From assembly GCF_025822605.1 (NCBI RefSeq), contig NZ_JACKTY010000012.1, positions 274,010 to 338,009 of the forward strand: DNA of 64,000 nucleotides, read 5' to 3'. Source of the DNA: Mycolicibacterium komossense (lineage in GTDB: Bacteria > Actinomycetota > Actinomycetes > Mycobacteriales > Mycobacteriaceae). Below are positions 54,527-63,287 of the stretch, in pieces (position 1 is the stretch's first letter; each line of letters opens with the position of its first letter). The notes under the pieces were generated by a model. It made no database searches, was not told where the DNA came from, and was given only the letters and a program-made list of their open reading frames with translations. The position numbers and the translations under genes were made by a program.

Positions 54527-55587
54527 GACGCTGCCCGCGCCTCGGCAACCGGGTCGTCGATGCGGGTGACACCGGGCCGCACGATACGTTTGAGACTGTC
54601 GACGGCGCCTTCGCCGGTGAGTGCGTCGACCACCTGCTCCAGACCGTAGACGTGGGTGACCAGCGAGTCGAGCTCGACCTGCCCGGATTCGACCAGTGCG
54701 CGGGCAAGCGGCCAGGTGCCGGTGTAGCGGAAGGTGCCGGTGACGTTGAGTTCGCGCATCGCGACGTCGGGAACCGACAGCGGGATCTCGTCGGCGCTGC
54801 CGACGAGCACCACGGTGCCGCCCGGGCGAGTGGCGCGGATCCCCGCCTGAATTGCCGGGACCGCACCGGAAGCATCGATGAAGACGTGTGCGGCAAGGTC
54901 GTCCAGAGATTCCACAGCGGGATCGACGACGCGGGTGACTCCGTAGGTCTTGGCGAGTGCACGCCGGGCCGGATTGATATCGGAGACAATGACTTCCGTC
55001 GCTCCGAAGGCGCGGGCGCTCTGTGCGGCGATGATGCCGATCGGGCCGCCGCCGGCGATCAGGACCCGGTCACCGACTTTGGTGCCACCCTTCTGCGCGG
55101 CGGCGATACCCACCGAGAGCGGCTCCAGCAGTGCTCCGGCGTCGTCGCTGATCGAATCGGGAAGGTCATAGGCGAAATCGTCCTGGATCGTCACGTATTC
55201 GCAGAACGCGCCGTCGATGGGCGGTGTGGCGTAGAACTCCATCTTGGGGCACAGGTTGTAGTCGCCCGCTTTGCAGAACTCGCAGACGCGACACGGGCGC
55301 TGCGGTTCGATGGCGACCCGCTTTCCGATCCGGGCAGGGTCGACATCGGCGCCGACGGCAACGATCTGGCCGCTGACTTCGTGGCCGAGGATCATCGGAG
55401 CGTTGACGATGTAGTCGCCGATGCGGCCGTGCTGGTAGTAGTGCACGTCCGAACCACAGACCCCGACGCTGGCCACCTGGATGAGCACTTCGTCGTCGGC
55501 CGGCTGGGGGACCGGGCGTTCTTCGAGGACGATCGTCTTGATCTCGGTCAGGACGCTGGCGCGCATCTTCTCGGGGATCTGCCCCAT
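54523..55587 (-). CDS. Zinc-dependent polyol (sorbitol/xylitol type) dehydrogenase
   Basis: 354 residues from ATG 55587, which has AGGAG at 8 nt; GTG 55596 lies inside that ribosome site. It is a medium-chain dehydrogenase: catalytic zinc ligands in VGVCGSDVHYY (Cys about 44) and GHEVSG (His about 69, Glu about 70), and a full structural zinc set in CRVCEFCKAGDYNLC (about 97-111). The NAD loop is IAGGGPIGIIAA (about 175). Resemblance to sorbitol/xylitol dehydrogenases suggests oxidation of a polyol to a ketose. It is the first gene of the inducible operon. Confidence 0.9.
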   Translation of the reverse strand: MGQIPEKMRASVLTEIKTIVLEERPVPQPADDEVLIQVASVGVCGSDVHYYQHGRIGDYIVNAPMILGHEVSGQIVAVGADVDPARIGKRVAIEPQRPCRVCEFCKAGDYNLCPKMEFYATPPIDGAFCEYVTIQDDFAYDLPDSISDDAGALLEPLSVGIAAAQKGGTKVGDRVLIAGGGPIGIIAAQSARAFGATEVIVSDINPARRALAKTYGVTRVVDPAVESLDDLAAHVFIDASGAVPAIQAGIRATRPGGTVVLVGSADEIPLSVPDVAMRELNVTGTFRYTGTWPLARALVESGQVELDSLVTHVYGLEQVVDALTGEGAVDSLKRIVRPGVTRIDDPVAEARAAS

Positions 55588-55715
55588 GTTGTTCACTCCT
55601 GCTCGTAGTGGTTCGCAAACTCTCGGGTGTCACGGAGTTCTGGCGTTCGCGCCCAAGTCGATCGACCGGATACGCCGACCCGGTGGACTGCAACCCTGTG
55701 TCGGTGGACACATTA

Positions 55716-55739
55716 GTAAGCGCTTACGTAAGCGCTTAC
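55716..55739. promoter_or_regulatory. Tandem LacI-type operators, two perfect GTAAGCGCTTAC palindromes
   Basis: GTAAGCGCTTAC occupies 55716-55727 and again 55728-55739, directly abutting. The 12-bp palindrome with a central CG is the classic LacI/GalR shape. The pair begins at the end of the operon -10 and covers the expected transcription start, so bound repressor should block the dehydrogenase-transporter operon. The same sequence recurs at 56876. Confidence 0.9.
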
Positions 55740-55766
55740 GCTAGCAGGCAAGTGTGGGCTGGACAA
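55738..55766 (-). promoter_or_regulatory. Promoter of the dehydrogenase-transporter operon
   Basis: On the minus strand, -35 TTGTCC (55766-55761), a 17-nt spacer and -10 TAGCGT (55743-55738). The TANNNT -10 is typical of mycobacterial housekeeping promoters. The operators overlap its last two bases. This leaves a leader of roughly 140 nt before the dehydrogenase ATG. Confidence 0.65.
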
Positions 55767-55796
55767 CACATTCGTGCCGAGGGGAGTGGCTGGCGC

Positions 55797-56816
55797 TCAT
55801 CGCGACAAGGAGCTGTCGTCAGGGCAACCGCAGGACTCCCGGTGGATGAAACGCGGCGGCAGCTCGATGGTCTGCGGCGCGCGCGCGGGGTCGGCGATGC
55901 GTTCGAGCAGCAGCCGGACCGCATGCCTGCCGATTTCGTCGATTCGTTGGGCTACCACGGTCAGGCGCGGCCGAAACAGGTCGGCCCATTCGAAATCGTC
56001 GAAGGACACCAGCGCGATATCGCGGGGGACCTCCAGCCCCAACCCGCGAAAGCCCTTCATCGCCCCGATGGTCATTCGGTTGTTCGCTGCCAGAATCGCG
56101 GTGGGCGGGTCCGACAGTGACATCAGCTGGTGGACGGTGGCCGCGGCGCGGTCGGGATCGCCGGCCTCGGTGATAAGCAGTTGCTCGTCGACCGCCAATC
56201 CGCTGCGCCGCATGCCCAATCGAAAGCCCTCGGCGCGAGCCAGGGTGGTGGTCAGTCCGGCCGGCCCGGACACCAGGGCGATGCGCCGATGGTTGTTCGC
56301 GGCCAGGTGTTCGACCAACAGGCTGGCCGCCTCGATGTTCTCGCTACCGACCTGGTCGAACCGGTCGGAGGCGAGGCGGTCGACCAGCACGACTGCCAAT
56401 CCTCGGTCGGCGAGGTAGTCCAGCGCACCGCTGTCCGGATCGCATGACGGGGCGATCAGGTACCCGTCGACGCGCCGCTGATGCAGCGACCGGATGGCGC
56501 GGAACTCTTCTTCGGCGTCATCGAGGGTGTCGGCGAGCAGGAGTGAGTATCCGGCCCGGCGAATCTCGGTCTCTATCGCGTGGACGAGATCGATGAAGTA
56601 GGGATTGGAGATGGCCGCCATGGCCAGGCCGATGGTCTTGGTGCTGGAGGCGGCGAGCGATCGGGCGACGGTGTTATGGGTATAGCCCGTGCGGTCGATG
56701 GCCTCCAGGACGCGCAACCGGGTGCTTTCCTTGACGAAGCGCGTGCCGTTAAGGACGTGCGAAACCGTCGCCGTCGACACGCCTGCGCTCACGGCAACAT
56801 CGACCATGGTCACCAT
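55797..56816 (-). CDS. LacI-family transcriptional regulator of the sugar/polyol cassette
   Basis: 339 residues from ATG 56816, with GGAGG at 7 nt; GTG 56822 is less well placed. The N-terminal helix-turn-helix and hinge are canonical: VDVAVSAGVSTATVSHVLNG (about 5-24) and NTVARSLAASSTKTIGL (about 48-64). The C-terminal domain is a periplasmic-binding-like ligand sensor (VGSENIEAASLLVEHLA, NNRMTIGAMKGFRGLGLEVP). The operators on its own and the operon promoter show the likely regulon. It is transcribed toward the operon and divergent from ftsZ. Confidence 0.94.
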   Translation of the reverse strand: MVTMVDVAVSAGVSTATVSHVLNGTRFVKESTRLRVLEAIDRTGYTHNTVARSLAASSTKTIGLAMAAISNPYFIDLVHAIETEIRRAGYSLLLADTLDDAEEEFRAIRSLHQRRVDGYLIAPSCDPDSGALDYLADRGLAVVLVDRLASDRFDQVGSENIEAASLLVEHLAANNHRRIALVSGPAGLTTTLARAEGFRLGMRRSGLAVDEQLLITEAGDPDRAAATVHQLMSLSDPPTAILAANNRMTIGAMKGFRGLGLEVPRDIALVSFDDFEWADLFRPRLTVVAQRIDEIGRHAVRLLLERIADPARAPQTIELPPRFIHRESCGCPDDSSLSR

Positions 56817-56850
56817 CGCCACACCTCCTCAACGAACGATGTCGGCCACG

Positions 56851-56879
56851 AGCCTAGGGGTTCGAGACCGATACCGTAA
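56851..56879 (-). promoter_or_regulatory. Promoter of the LacI-family regulator gene
   Basis: On the minus strand, -35 TTACGG (56879-56874), a 17-nt spacer and -10 TAGGCT (56856-56851), about 30 bp before the gene. The -35 lies partly inside the operator at 56876, as expected for autorepression. Confidence 0.55.
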
Positions 56880-56887
56880 GCGCTTAC
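56876..56887. promoter_or_regulatory. Third LacI-type operator, in the lacI-ftsZ intergenic region
   Basis: A perfect GTAAGCGCTTAC, identical to both copies at 55716. It covers the -35 of the regulator's promoter and lies 224 bp upstream of the ftsZ start, in a shared divergent region. Confidence 0.88.
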
Positions 56888-57111
56888 GTCTGCCGGTGTG
56901 GGCCGCGCCGCGCCTGGCTGACGGGTGGTCGCGACGCAGCGAAGAAATCCCGGCGCGTTTCGGCGCGCCTGCCGGATTACCTCCGGTGCCCGCCCTACCG
57001 TTCTGTTTACGCGGAACTACTTGACATAACTCTAAGCCTATGGTTGAGGTTGAGGGTTTGAAATCGGGGAACTCCGCCTCCAGACAAAGCTCCCAGGGAG
57101 GAAGGCGACAG

Positions 57112-58248
57112 ATGACCCCCCCGCATAACTACCTCGCAGTCATCAAGGTGGTCGGCATCGGTGGCGGCGGCGTCAATGCCGTCAACCGAATGATCGAACA
57201 GGGCCTCAAAGGCGTCGAGTTCATCGCGATCAACACCGACGCCCAGGCGCTGTTGATGAGCGACGCGGATGTGAAACTCGACGTCGGCCGCGACTCGACT
57301 CGCGGGCTCGGAGCAGGTGCGGACCCCGAAGTGGGTCGCAAGGCCGCCGAGGACGCCAAGGATGAGATCGAGGAGCTTCTCCGGGGCGCCGACATGGTCT
57401 TCGTCACCGCGGGTGAGGGCGGCGGCACCGGCACCGGTGGCGCGCCCGTCGTCGCGACCATCGCCCGCAAGCTCGGCGCGCTGACCGTTGGTGTCGTCAC
57501 CCGGCCGTTCTCCTTCGAGGGCAAACGGCGGTCCAATCAGGCCGAAGCGGGGATCACCTCGCTGCGCGAGAGCTGCGACACCCTGATCGTCATCCCGAAC
57601 GACCGGCTCCTGCAGATGGGCGACGCCGCCGTATCGCTGATGGACGCGTTCCGTAGCGCCGACGAGGTGTTGCTCAACGGTGTGCAGGGCATCACCGACC
57701 TGATCACGACTCCCGGCCTGATCAACGTCGACTTCGCCGATGTCAAGGGCGTCATGAGTGGCGCGGGTACCGCCCTGATGGGTATCGGCGCCGCCCGCGG
57801 TGACGGCCGGGCGCTCAAAGCTGCGGAGATCGCCATCAACTCGCCGCTGCTGGAAGCCTCGATGGAAGGCGCCCAGGGCGTGTTGCTGTCCGTCGCGGGC
57901 GGCAGCGATCTCGGGCTGTTCGAGATCAACGAGGCCGCCTCATTGGTCCAGGACTCCGCGCACCCCGAGGCCAACATCATCTTCGGCACCGTGATCGACG
58001 ACTCCCTGGGCGACGAGGTGCGGGTGACCGTTATCGCGGCAGGTTTCGAGGCCGGCTCGGCCGGTCGCAAACCCGTGGTCGGCACCGGTCAGGCGATCGC
58101 ACCTGCCCGGGCGGGCAAGGTGGCGTCCGGGCTGTTCGAGCCGTCGGAAGCCGTCAGTGTCCCGTTGCACACCAATGGGGCGACGGTCAGTGTCGGCGGC
58201 GGTGACGATGACGATGACGTCGACGTGCCGCCCTTCATGCGCCACTAG
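57112..58248 (+). CDS. ftsZ: Cell division GTPase FtsZ
   Basis: 378 residues from ATG 57112, preceded by GGGAGGAAGG. An in-frame ATG 57040 would add 24 non-homologous residues. [16 protein letters not shown] (about 14-29) and the tubulin signature GGGTGTG (103-109) form the GTP site; [11 protein letters not shown] (about 205) is the T7 loop that completes the next subunit's active site. A Gly/Asp linker leads to the conserved C-terminal peptide [10 protein letters not shown], which binds FtsW and SepF. The upstream region differs from M. tuberculosis, where ftsQ precedes directly. Confidence 0.98.
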   Translation: MTPPHNYLAVIKVVGIGGGGVNAVNRMIEQGLKGVEFIAINTDAQALLMSDADVKLDVGRDSTRGLGAGADPEVGRKAAEDAKDEIEELLRGADMVFVTAGEGGGTGTGGAPVVATIARKLGALTVGVVTRPFSFEGKRRSNQAEAGITSLRESCDTLIVIPNDRLLQMGDAAVSLMDAFRSADEVLLNGVQGITDLITTPGLINVDFADVKGVMSGAGTALMGIGAARGDGRALKAAEIAINSPLLEASMEGAQGVLLSVAGGSDLGLFEINEAASLVQDSAHPEANIIFGTVIDDSLGDEVRVTVIAAGFEAGSAGRKPVVGTGQAIAPARAGKVASGLFEPSEAVSVPLHTNGATVSVGGGDDDDDVDVPPFMRH

Positions 58249-58290
58249 CGGCTCCGGTCGCGTGCGGCCGGTGCGGGAATACTGGCGTAC

Positions 58291-58998
58291 ATGAGTTATG
58301 TAGTCCGGCGCGTGACCACCACCCGCGCGGGCGGGGTCTCCGCGCCGCCCTTCGACACCTTCAACCTCGGTGACCACGTCGGTGACGATCCGGCGGCTGT
58401 CGCGGCCAATCGCGCGCGATTGGCGAAGGCGACCGGTCTCGGTGCGGATCGGGTGGTCTGGATGAACCAGGTGCACAGCGACCACGTCGAATTGGTGGAC
58501 ACCGCACCCTCGCGCGCGTTCGACGAAACCGATGCGCTGGTGACCACAACCCGGCGGCTGGCTCTTGCTGTGGTGACGGCCGATTGCGTGCCGGTGCTGA
58601 TGGCCGATGCGCGCGCCGGCGTCGTCGCGGCAGTGCACGCAGGCCGCGTCGGCGCACAGAGGGGAGTGGTGGCCCGCACGCTCGATGTGATGATCAAAGC
58701 GGGTGCCCACGCCGAAGATGTCTCGGTCCTGCTCGGCCCGGCGGTGAGCGGCCGCAATTACGAGGTGCCGCCCGCGATGGCCGACGAAGTGGAAGCCGCG
58801 TTACCCGGCAGCAGAACGCTCACGGCCAAGGGCACGTCGGGTCTGGACCTGCGGGCCGGAATCGCCAGACAGCTTAAGGATTTGGGAGTGACGGCAATTT
58901 CAGTCGACCCTCGGTGCACCGTGGCGGACCCGGCCCTGTTCAGTCATCGGCGCGACGCACCGACGGGCCGCCTTGCGTGTCTGGTGTGGCTGGAATGA
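58291..58998 (+). CDS. YfiH/laccase-domain purine nucleoside phosphorylase-like protein (Rv2149c type)
   Basis: 235 residues, ATG 58291. The family metal ligands are in MNQVHSDHV (His about 62), TADCVPVLM (Cys about 98) and AAVHAGRVG (His about 115). Members were first called multicopper oxidases; related enzymes act as zinc-dependent purine nucleoside phosphorylases/deaminases, and some affect peptidoglycan editing. It lies 42 bp after ftsZ and overlaps the yggS-family gene by 4 bp, the conserved order in Gram-positive bacteria. Confidence 0.9.
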   Translation: MSYVVRRVTTTRAGGVSAPPFDTFNLGDHVGDDPAAVAANRARLAKATGLGADRVVWMNQVHSDHVELVDTAPSRAFDETDALVTTTRRLALAVVTADCVPVLMADARAGVVAAVHAGRVGAQRGVVARTLDVMIKAGAHAEDVSVLLGPAVSGRNYEVPPAMADEVEAALPGSRTLTAKGTSGLDLRAGIARQLKDLGVTAISVDPRCTVADPALFSHRRDAPTGRLACLVWLE

Positions 58999-59798
58999 AC
59001 GCACCCACCGATCGCGAGACCGAATTGGCTGGCGCATTGGCAGCCCTGCGTCTGCGATTGAACCGGGCCGCGGAAAACGCCGGCCGCAAAGTCGAAGAAA
59101 TTGAACTGCTGCCGATTACCAAGTTCTTTCCGGCAACCGATATCGCCATTCTGTTCGAATTGGGCTGTCGCGAGTTCGGTGAGGCGCGCGAACAGGAGGC
59201 AGCCGGAAAGGTCGCGGAAATCCCGACCTTGGTGAGTGGGCCGGCCGCCGACGTGCGCTGGCACATGGTCGGGCAGATCCAGCGCAACAAGGCCAAGGCG
59301 ATCGCCGGCTGGGCTCACACGGCTCACTCGGTGAGCACCGCGAAGGTGGTGAGCGCGCTGGATCGCGGGGCGGCTCAGGCGCTGGCGGACGGTGGTCGCA
59401 CCGAGCCGCTGCACATCTATATTCAGCTCAGCCTCGACGGCGACACAGCTCGCGGCGGTGTCGACGTCAACGACCGCGCCGCGGTGGACACCATCTGCGC
59501 GCAGGTGGCGGACGCGCAGGCTCTGGAATTGATTGGCGTGATGGGGGTTCCGCCGTTGGGAGTCGATCCTGAGCGCGCGTTCGCCCGGTTTGCCGACGAA
59601 CATCGGCGGGTAATGGGAGATCATCCGCAGGCCACGGGCCTGTCTGCGGGGATGTCGGGCGACATGGAACTTGCCGTCAAACATGGCTCTACATGTGTGC
59701 GTGTCGGTACCGCGCTCATGGGGACTCGACCGCTAACGTCACCGGGAGTAGTCACTCCAGTCACATCTTCATCACAGGTACCAAACTTTCAGGGCTAG
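58995..59798 (+). CDS. YggS-family pyridoxal-phosphate homeostasis protein (Rv2148c type)
   Basis: 267 residues, ATG 58995 sharing ATGA with the yfiH-family gene. It is a single alanine-racemase-like barrel: Lys in [12 protein letters not shown] (about 36) binds [17 protein letters not shown] (about 62), [13 protein letters not shown] (about 91) and [19 protein letters not shown] (about 218-236) are family blocks. It carries PLP without known catalysis and balances vitamin B6 pools. The neighbour is sepF. Confidence 0.93.
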   Translation: MNAPTDRETELAGALAALRLRLNRAAENAGRKVEEIELLPITKFFPATDIAILFELGCREFGEAREQEAAGKVAEIPTLVSGPAADVRWHMVGQIQRNKAKAIAGWAHTAHSVSTAKVVSALDRGAAQALADGGRTEPLHIYIQLSLDGDTARGGVDVNDRAAVDTICAQVADAQALELIGVMGVPPLGVDPERAFARFADEHRRVMGDHPQATGLSAGMSGDMELAVKHGSTCVRVGTALMGTRPLTSPGVVTPVTSSSQVPNFQG

Positions 59799-59823
59799 CC
59801 TTCGGGGCAGAGAAGGGCACGCG

Positions 59824-60489
59824 ATGAGCACACTGCATAAGGTCAAGGCCTACTTCGGGATGGCGCCGATGGAGGACTACGACGACGAGTACTACGACGA
59901 CGACGACCGTGGCGCAGCTCGTGGGGCGTACCCCCGCCGCGAGCGGTTCGCCGACGAAGGTTTCGAGCGCGGCGGCCGCTACGACGGACGCGAGTACGAC
60001 GACGCCCATGATCCGCGCGACCCCCGCGACCCGCGGGTCGAGGCGGATTACCAGCCGGCCTACCGCGGCGGCTATGCGGATGAGCCCCGGTTCCGGCCCC
60101 GCGAATTCGACCGGCCCGCACCGCGGTTGGGCTCGCTGCGTGGATCGACCCGTGGCGCCCTGGCGATGGACCCCCGGCGGATGGCGATGCTCTTCGAGGA
60201 AGGCAGCGCGATGTCGAAGATCACCACCCTGCGTCCCAAGGACTACAGCGAGGCGCGCACCATCGGTGAGCGTTTCCGTGACGGCACCCCGGTGATCATG
60301 GACCTCGTCACGATGGACAACGCGGACGCCAAGCGTCTCGTCGACTTCGCCGCCGGTCTGGCGTTCGCTCTGCGGGGCTCCTTCGACAAGGTTGCGACCA
60401 AGGTTTTCCTGCTGTCGCCGGCCGATGTCGAGGTCACCCCGGAAGAGCGCAGGCGGATGGCCGAGGCCGGTTTCTACGCTTATCAGTGA
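59824..60489 (+). CDS. sepF: Cell division protein SepF
   Basis: 221 residues, ATG 59824. [15 protein letters not shown] at the N-terminus forms the membrane-binding amphipathic helix. A long acidic/Arg- and Tyr-rich linker (about 18-120) follows; the C-terminal SepF domain (about 128-215: [39 protein letters not shown]) dimerises and binds the FtsZ C-terminal peptide. It is the main FtsZ membrane tether in mycobacteria, which lack FtsA. Confidence 0.95.
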   Translation: MSTLHKVKAYFGMAPMEDYDDEYYDDDDRGAARGAYPRRERFADEGFERGGRYDGREYDDAHDPRDPRDPRVEADYQPAYRGGYADEPRFRPREFDRPAPRLGSLRGSTRGALAMDPRRMAMLFEEGSAMSKITTLRPKDYSEARTIGERFRDGTPVIMDLVTMDNADAKRLVDFAAGLAFALRGSFDKVATKVFLLSPADVEVTPEERRRMAEAGFYAYQ

Positions 60490-60582
60490 CAGCCTCTGCG
60501 TGACTGTGTCGCGCAGGATGGTCCCAGAGCCCTTGCCACAACAGGTGTGTTGAATCGGTAGGCTGGCTCGGTCGGTTGAGAT

Positions 60583-60598
60583 GACCGACTGGTCGGTC
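60583..60598. promoter_or_regulatory. TetR-type palindrome in the sepF-yggT intergenic region
   Basis: GACCGAC-TG-GTCGGTC is a perfect 16-bp palindrome. A further GTCGGT half-site lies at 60571. A TANNNT element (TAGGCT, 60559) is just upstream, so a repressor could act on a promoter for the downstream yggT-like gene. No TetR gene is in the window. Confidence 0.5.
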
Positions 60599-60660
60599 CA
60601 GCCGTTGTCACCGACGGTGTCGGCTACATCACACACTCTTCAGTAAGGTCGGGCTCTTCG

Positions 60661-60951
60661 TTGGCGCTCTTCTTCGAAATTCTGGGCTTCGCGCTGTTTA
60701 TCTTCTGGCTGCTGCTCATCGCCCGGGTCGTGGTCGAGTTCATTCGCTCGTTCAGCCGGGATTGGCATCCTCGGGGCTTCGTCGTGGTGATCCTCGAGGT
60801 CATCATGACGGTGACCGATCCGCCCGTGAAGCTGTTGCGTCGGCTGATTCCGCAGCTGACGATCGGTGCCATCCGATTCGATCTGTCCATCATGGTCCTG
60901 TTGCTGGTGGCGTTCATCGGCATGCAATTGGCATTCAGCGCCGCGGCCTGA
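60661..60951 (+). CDS. YggT-family membrane protein (Rv2146c type)
   Basis: 96 residues from TTG 60661; no ATG gives the conserved N-terminus. Two hydrophobic helices (about 4-25 and 70-92) enclose a short loop. The loop has the family PPVKLLRRLIPQL segment (about 55-67). YggT proteins sit in division/osmotic-stress neighbourhoods between sepF and divIVA; the molecular role is unsettled. Confidence 0.87.
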   Translation: MALFFEILGFALFIFWLLLIARVVVEFIRSFSRDWHPRGFVVVILEVIMTVTDPPVKLLRRLIPQLTIGAIRFDLSIMVLLLVAFIGMQLAFSAAA

Positions 60952-61191
60952 GTCCGCGCGGGTCCCAGGCAAGTCCCGGACAACGAGTTCATGACGAGTT
61001 CGCCCGCGGTATGCCCGACTTCGGTGCGGCATTCGCGACTCTTTGAAATTCGCTCTTAATTATTGACCTCGCCCGCAACCGGCGGTTCTGGTGTGACAGG
61101 ATGGACGCCAGTTACAGTACGGCTACCAACTCGGTCTATCGTTCTACACTTTCCAGATCGGTTCGACCATCCAGACTTGAGGGGGCAGACA

Positions 61192-62016
61192 ATGCCGCTT
61201 ACACCCGCCGACGTCCACAATGTGGCCTTCAGCAAGCCGCCCATTGGCAAGCGCGGCTATAACGAGGATGAAGTTGACGCCTTCCTCGACCTGGTGGAGA
61301 ACGAGCTGACTCGCCTCATCGAGGAGAACGCCGACCTGCGGCAACGGGTCAATGAACTCGATCAGGAGCTCGCGGGCGCCCGCTCCGGCGGCGGCATCCA
61401 AGCGACCCAGTCAATACCTCAGTATCAGCCCGAACCCGAGCCCGAGCCCGAGCCCGAGCCGGCTCCCGTTCCGGTGCAGCCCGTGTACGAAGCACCGCCG
61501 CCGGCCCCGGTGAGCGAAGAGTCGCACATGAAGGCTGCGCGCGTGCTGGCGCTGGCCCAGGACACCGCGGACCGCCTGACCGGCACCGCCAAGTCGGAAT
61601 CCGACAAGATGCTCGCCGACGCCAGGGCGAACGCAGACGCGATGATCAGCGAGGCCAAGCGCACCGCCGAGACTACGGTCACCGAAGCCCGCAACCGTGC
61701 CGATGCCATGTTGGCCGATGCGCAGACCCGGTCCGAGACCCAGCTGCGCCAGGCACAGGAGAAGGCCGACGCACTGCAGGCCGACGCCGAGCGCAAGCAT
61801 TCCGAGATCATGGGCACCATCAACCAGCAGCGCACCGTGCTGGAGGGGCGCCTCGAGCAGCTCCGTACGTTCGAACGTGAGTACCGCACCCGCCTCAAGA
61901 CCTACCTGGAATCGCAGCTCGAAGAGCTGGGCCAGCGTGGTTCGGCGGCCCCGGTCGACTCCAGCGCCAACAATGACGGCGGCGGCTTCAACCAGTTCAG
62001 CAGGGGAAACAACTGA
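61192..62016 (+). CDS. wag31: Polar growth scaffold Wag31 (DivIVA)
   Basis: 274 residues from ATG 61192; the open frame to 61063 is upstream non-coding. [20 protein letters not shown] is the membrane-binding N-terminal crossed-loop domain; the first coiled coil (about 26-62) is followed by a variable linker with a [13 protein letters not shown] repeat (about 80-95), then a long C-terminal coiled coil (about 115-255). Thr72 in QATQSIP aligns with the PknA-phosphorylated Thr73 of M. tuberculosis. It marks the poles and recruits wall synthesis. Confidence 0.96.
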   Translation: MPLTPADVHNVAFSKPPIGKRGYNEDEVDAFLDLVENELTRLIEENADLRQRVNELDQELAGARSGGGIQATQSIPQYQPEPEPEPEPEPAPVPVQPVYEAPPPAPVSEESHMKAARVLALAQDTADRLTGTAKSESDKMLADARANADAMISEAKRTAETTVTEARNRADAMLADAQTRSETQLRQAQEKADALQADAERKHSEIMGTINQQRTVLEGRLEQLRTFEREYRTRLKTYLESQLEELGQRGSAAPVDSSANNDGGGFNQFSRGNN

Positions 62017-62066
62017 GCCGGATCGATTTCCGGACCACAACAGCCCGCTGAGGGGATGATCGACCC

Positions 62067-62444
62067 ATGCTGATCGTTGCGCTCATACTTGCCGTTGTCG
62101 GTCTCGCTGCCCTGGTGACCGCGGTGGTGACCAGCAACGAGCTGGTCGCCTGGGTCTGTATCGGTGCCAGCGTGATCGGCGTGATACTGCTGATCATCGA
62201 CGCCATCCGCGAACGCCAGCACGTCGACAACGGCACGGCGGTGGCCGACGACGCAGAGCCGGGGGACGCTGTCGGTGGCGGTGAAGCCATCGACGAGACG
62301 TACAAGAACTTCGACGCCGAGTACCCGGACGAGGACGCGGCCGCTCCCGAGGCCGAGGGGCACACCGAGAGCTTGGAGACCGTCACCGCCGAACAGGCGG
62401 CTCCCGAGGAGACTCCGCCGGCGCGTCGGCCTGAGTCGAGCTAA
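62067..62444 (+). CDS. Small conserved membrane protein with acidic tail (Rv2144c type)
   Basis: 125 residues, ATG 62067, 50 bp after wag31. Two helices (1-22 and 27-47) make a hairpin, then a long acidic cytoplasmic or outer tail rich in Glu, Ala and Pro with an IDETYKNFDAEYPDED segment. No enzymatic motif is seen. The position matches Rv2144c; a role with Wag31 is possible but only from position. Confidence 0.83.
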   Translation: MLIVALILAVVGLAALVTAVVTSNELVAWVCIGASVIGVILLIIDAIRERQHVDNGTAVADDAEPGDAVGGGEAIDETYKNFDAEYPDEDAAAPEAEGHTESLETVTAEQAAPEETPPARRPESS

Positions 62445-62537
62445 CTGGACTAGCGGTCGCTGATCGCCGCGCCCAGATGCCACGGGCGAGTCATTGACAA
62501 GCGGGAAATCCCTTGTCGCGCAGGAGGGTTTACCCGG

Positions 62538-63287
62538 TCACTCACCGAAGTTGCGTTCATTCTGAGGGGGCGCTTCGGTGTGACCCATGCGGACGGCGCG
62601 ATCCACGCTGTCGGCGCTGGTGATGTCTTCGTTCTGCCGGCGGGCGGGAGTGAGCTTTCCCAGTCGACCGGGATTGCCGTCGTTGTCGTCCGGACAACCG
62701 GCGAGCTGCTCGCGCGCGAACGCCGCCGTCAGCGCGTGCCACGTTCGCCGGCGTCGCAGCATGTAGTGCCCCGCGCCGGCTATTCCGAACCATTGGGCGT
62801 CCACGCCGCGTTCGGTGGCGCGGAGGCACTGCCGGCGCGACGACTCGGGGTCGGTCCAGGTGTCTGCAGTGCCGTGCACGGTCAGTAGGCGAGTGCCGAC
62901 CGGAATGAGTCCCGCGTCGGCGGTAGGCCACCACGGTGCCAGTGCGACGATTCCGCCGATATCGCGACGGTGCGCCAGATGCGCGGCGACCCGGCCGCCC
63001 ATCGAATGACCTACGACGACAATCTGTTCGGGAGCGAACTGTTCGAGCAGGCCGTCGAGTGCTCGCTCTGCGTCGCGGACCGGGTCCAGGCGGGGTGCAT
63101 TCCAGCCGCGCAGCCGGTAACGCACCTGTCTCACCTCGGTCGCCGCACCGAGTCGCCGCCGGAGCGCCATCCTCAGCAACGTCATCCGCAGATTGGCCAT
63201 CTGCCGGGCTTTCGACGGAGCCGTACTGACCGGCTTGCCGCCGGGCAGCACCAGCACCGCGCCAGACGGAATGTTCGGAGTCTCCAC
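62538..63287 (-). CDS. Alpha/beta hydrolase-like protein
   Basis: 249 residues from GTG 63287. The nucleophile elbow GHSMGG (about 91-96) and His in GAGHYML (about 175) are present, with an Asp candidate in VHGTADTWTD (about 143). Positions before the elbow (VLVLPGGKP) form the oxyanion-side strand. The substrate is unknown. It converges on the small membrane protein gene and is divergent from the porin gene. Confidence 0.85.
   Translation of the reverse strand: METPNIPSGAVLVLPGGKPVSTAPSKARQMANLRMTLLRMALRRRLGAATEVRQVRYRLRGWNAPRLDPVRDAERALDGLLEQFAPEQIVVVGHSMGGRVAAHLAHRRDIGGIVALAPWWPTADAGLIPVGTRLLTVHGTADTWTDPESSRRQCLRATERGVDAQWFGIAGAGHYMLRRRRTWHALTAAFAREQLAGCPDDNDGNPGRLGKLTPARRQNEDITSADSVDRAVRMGHTEAPPQNERNFGE

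Noticed and set aside
57021..57044. TTGACA (57021) plus TATGGT (57039) as the ftsZ promoter
   Set aside because: The spacer is only 12 nt, too short for a normal -35/-10 pair. The stretch may still be functional, but I cannot assign it.
62496..62517. GACAA...TTGTC hairpin between the small membrane protein and the hydrolase gene
   Set aside because: The stem contains a two-base bulge and has no T-run, so a terminator call is not supported.
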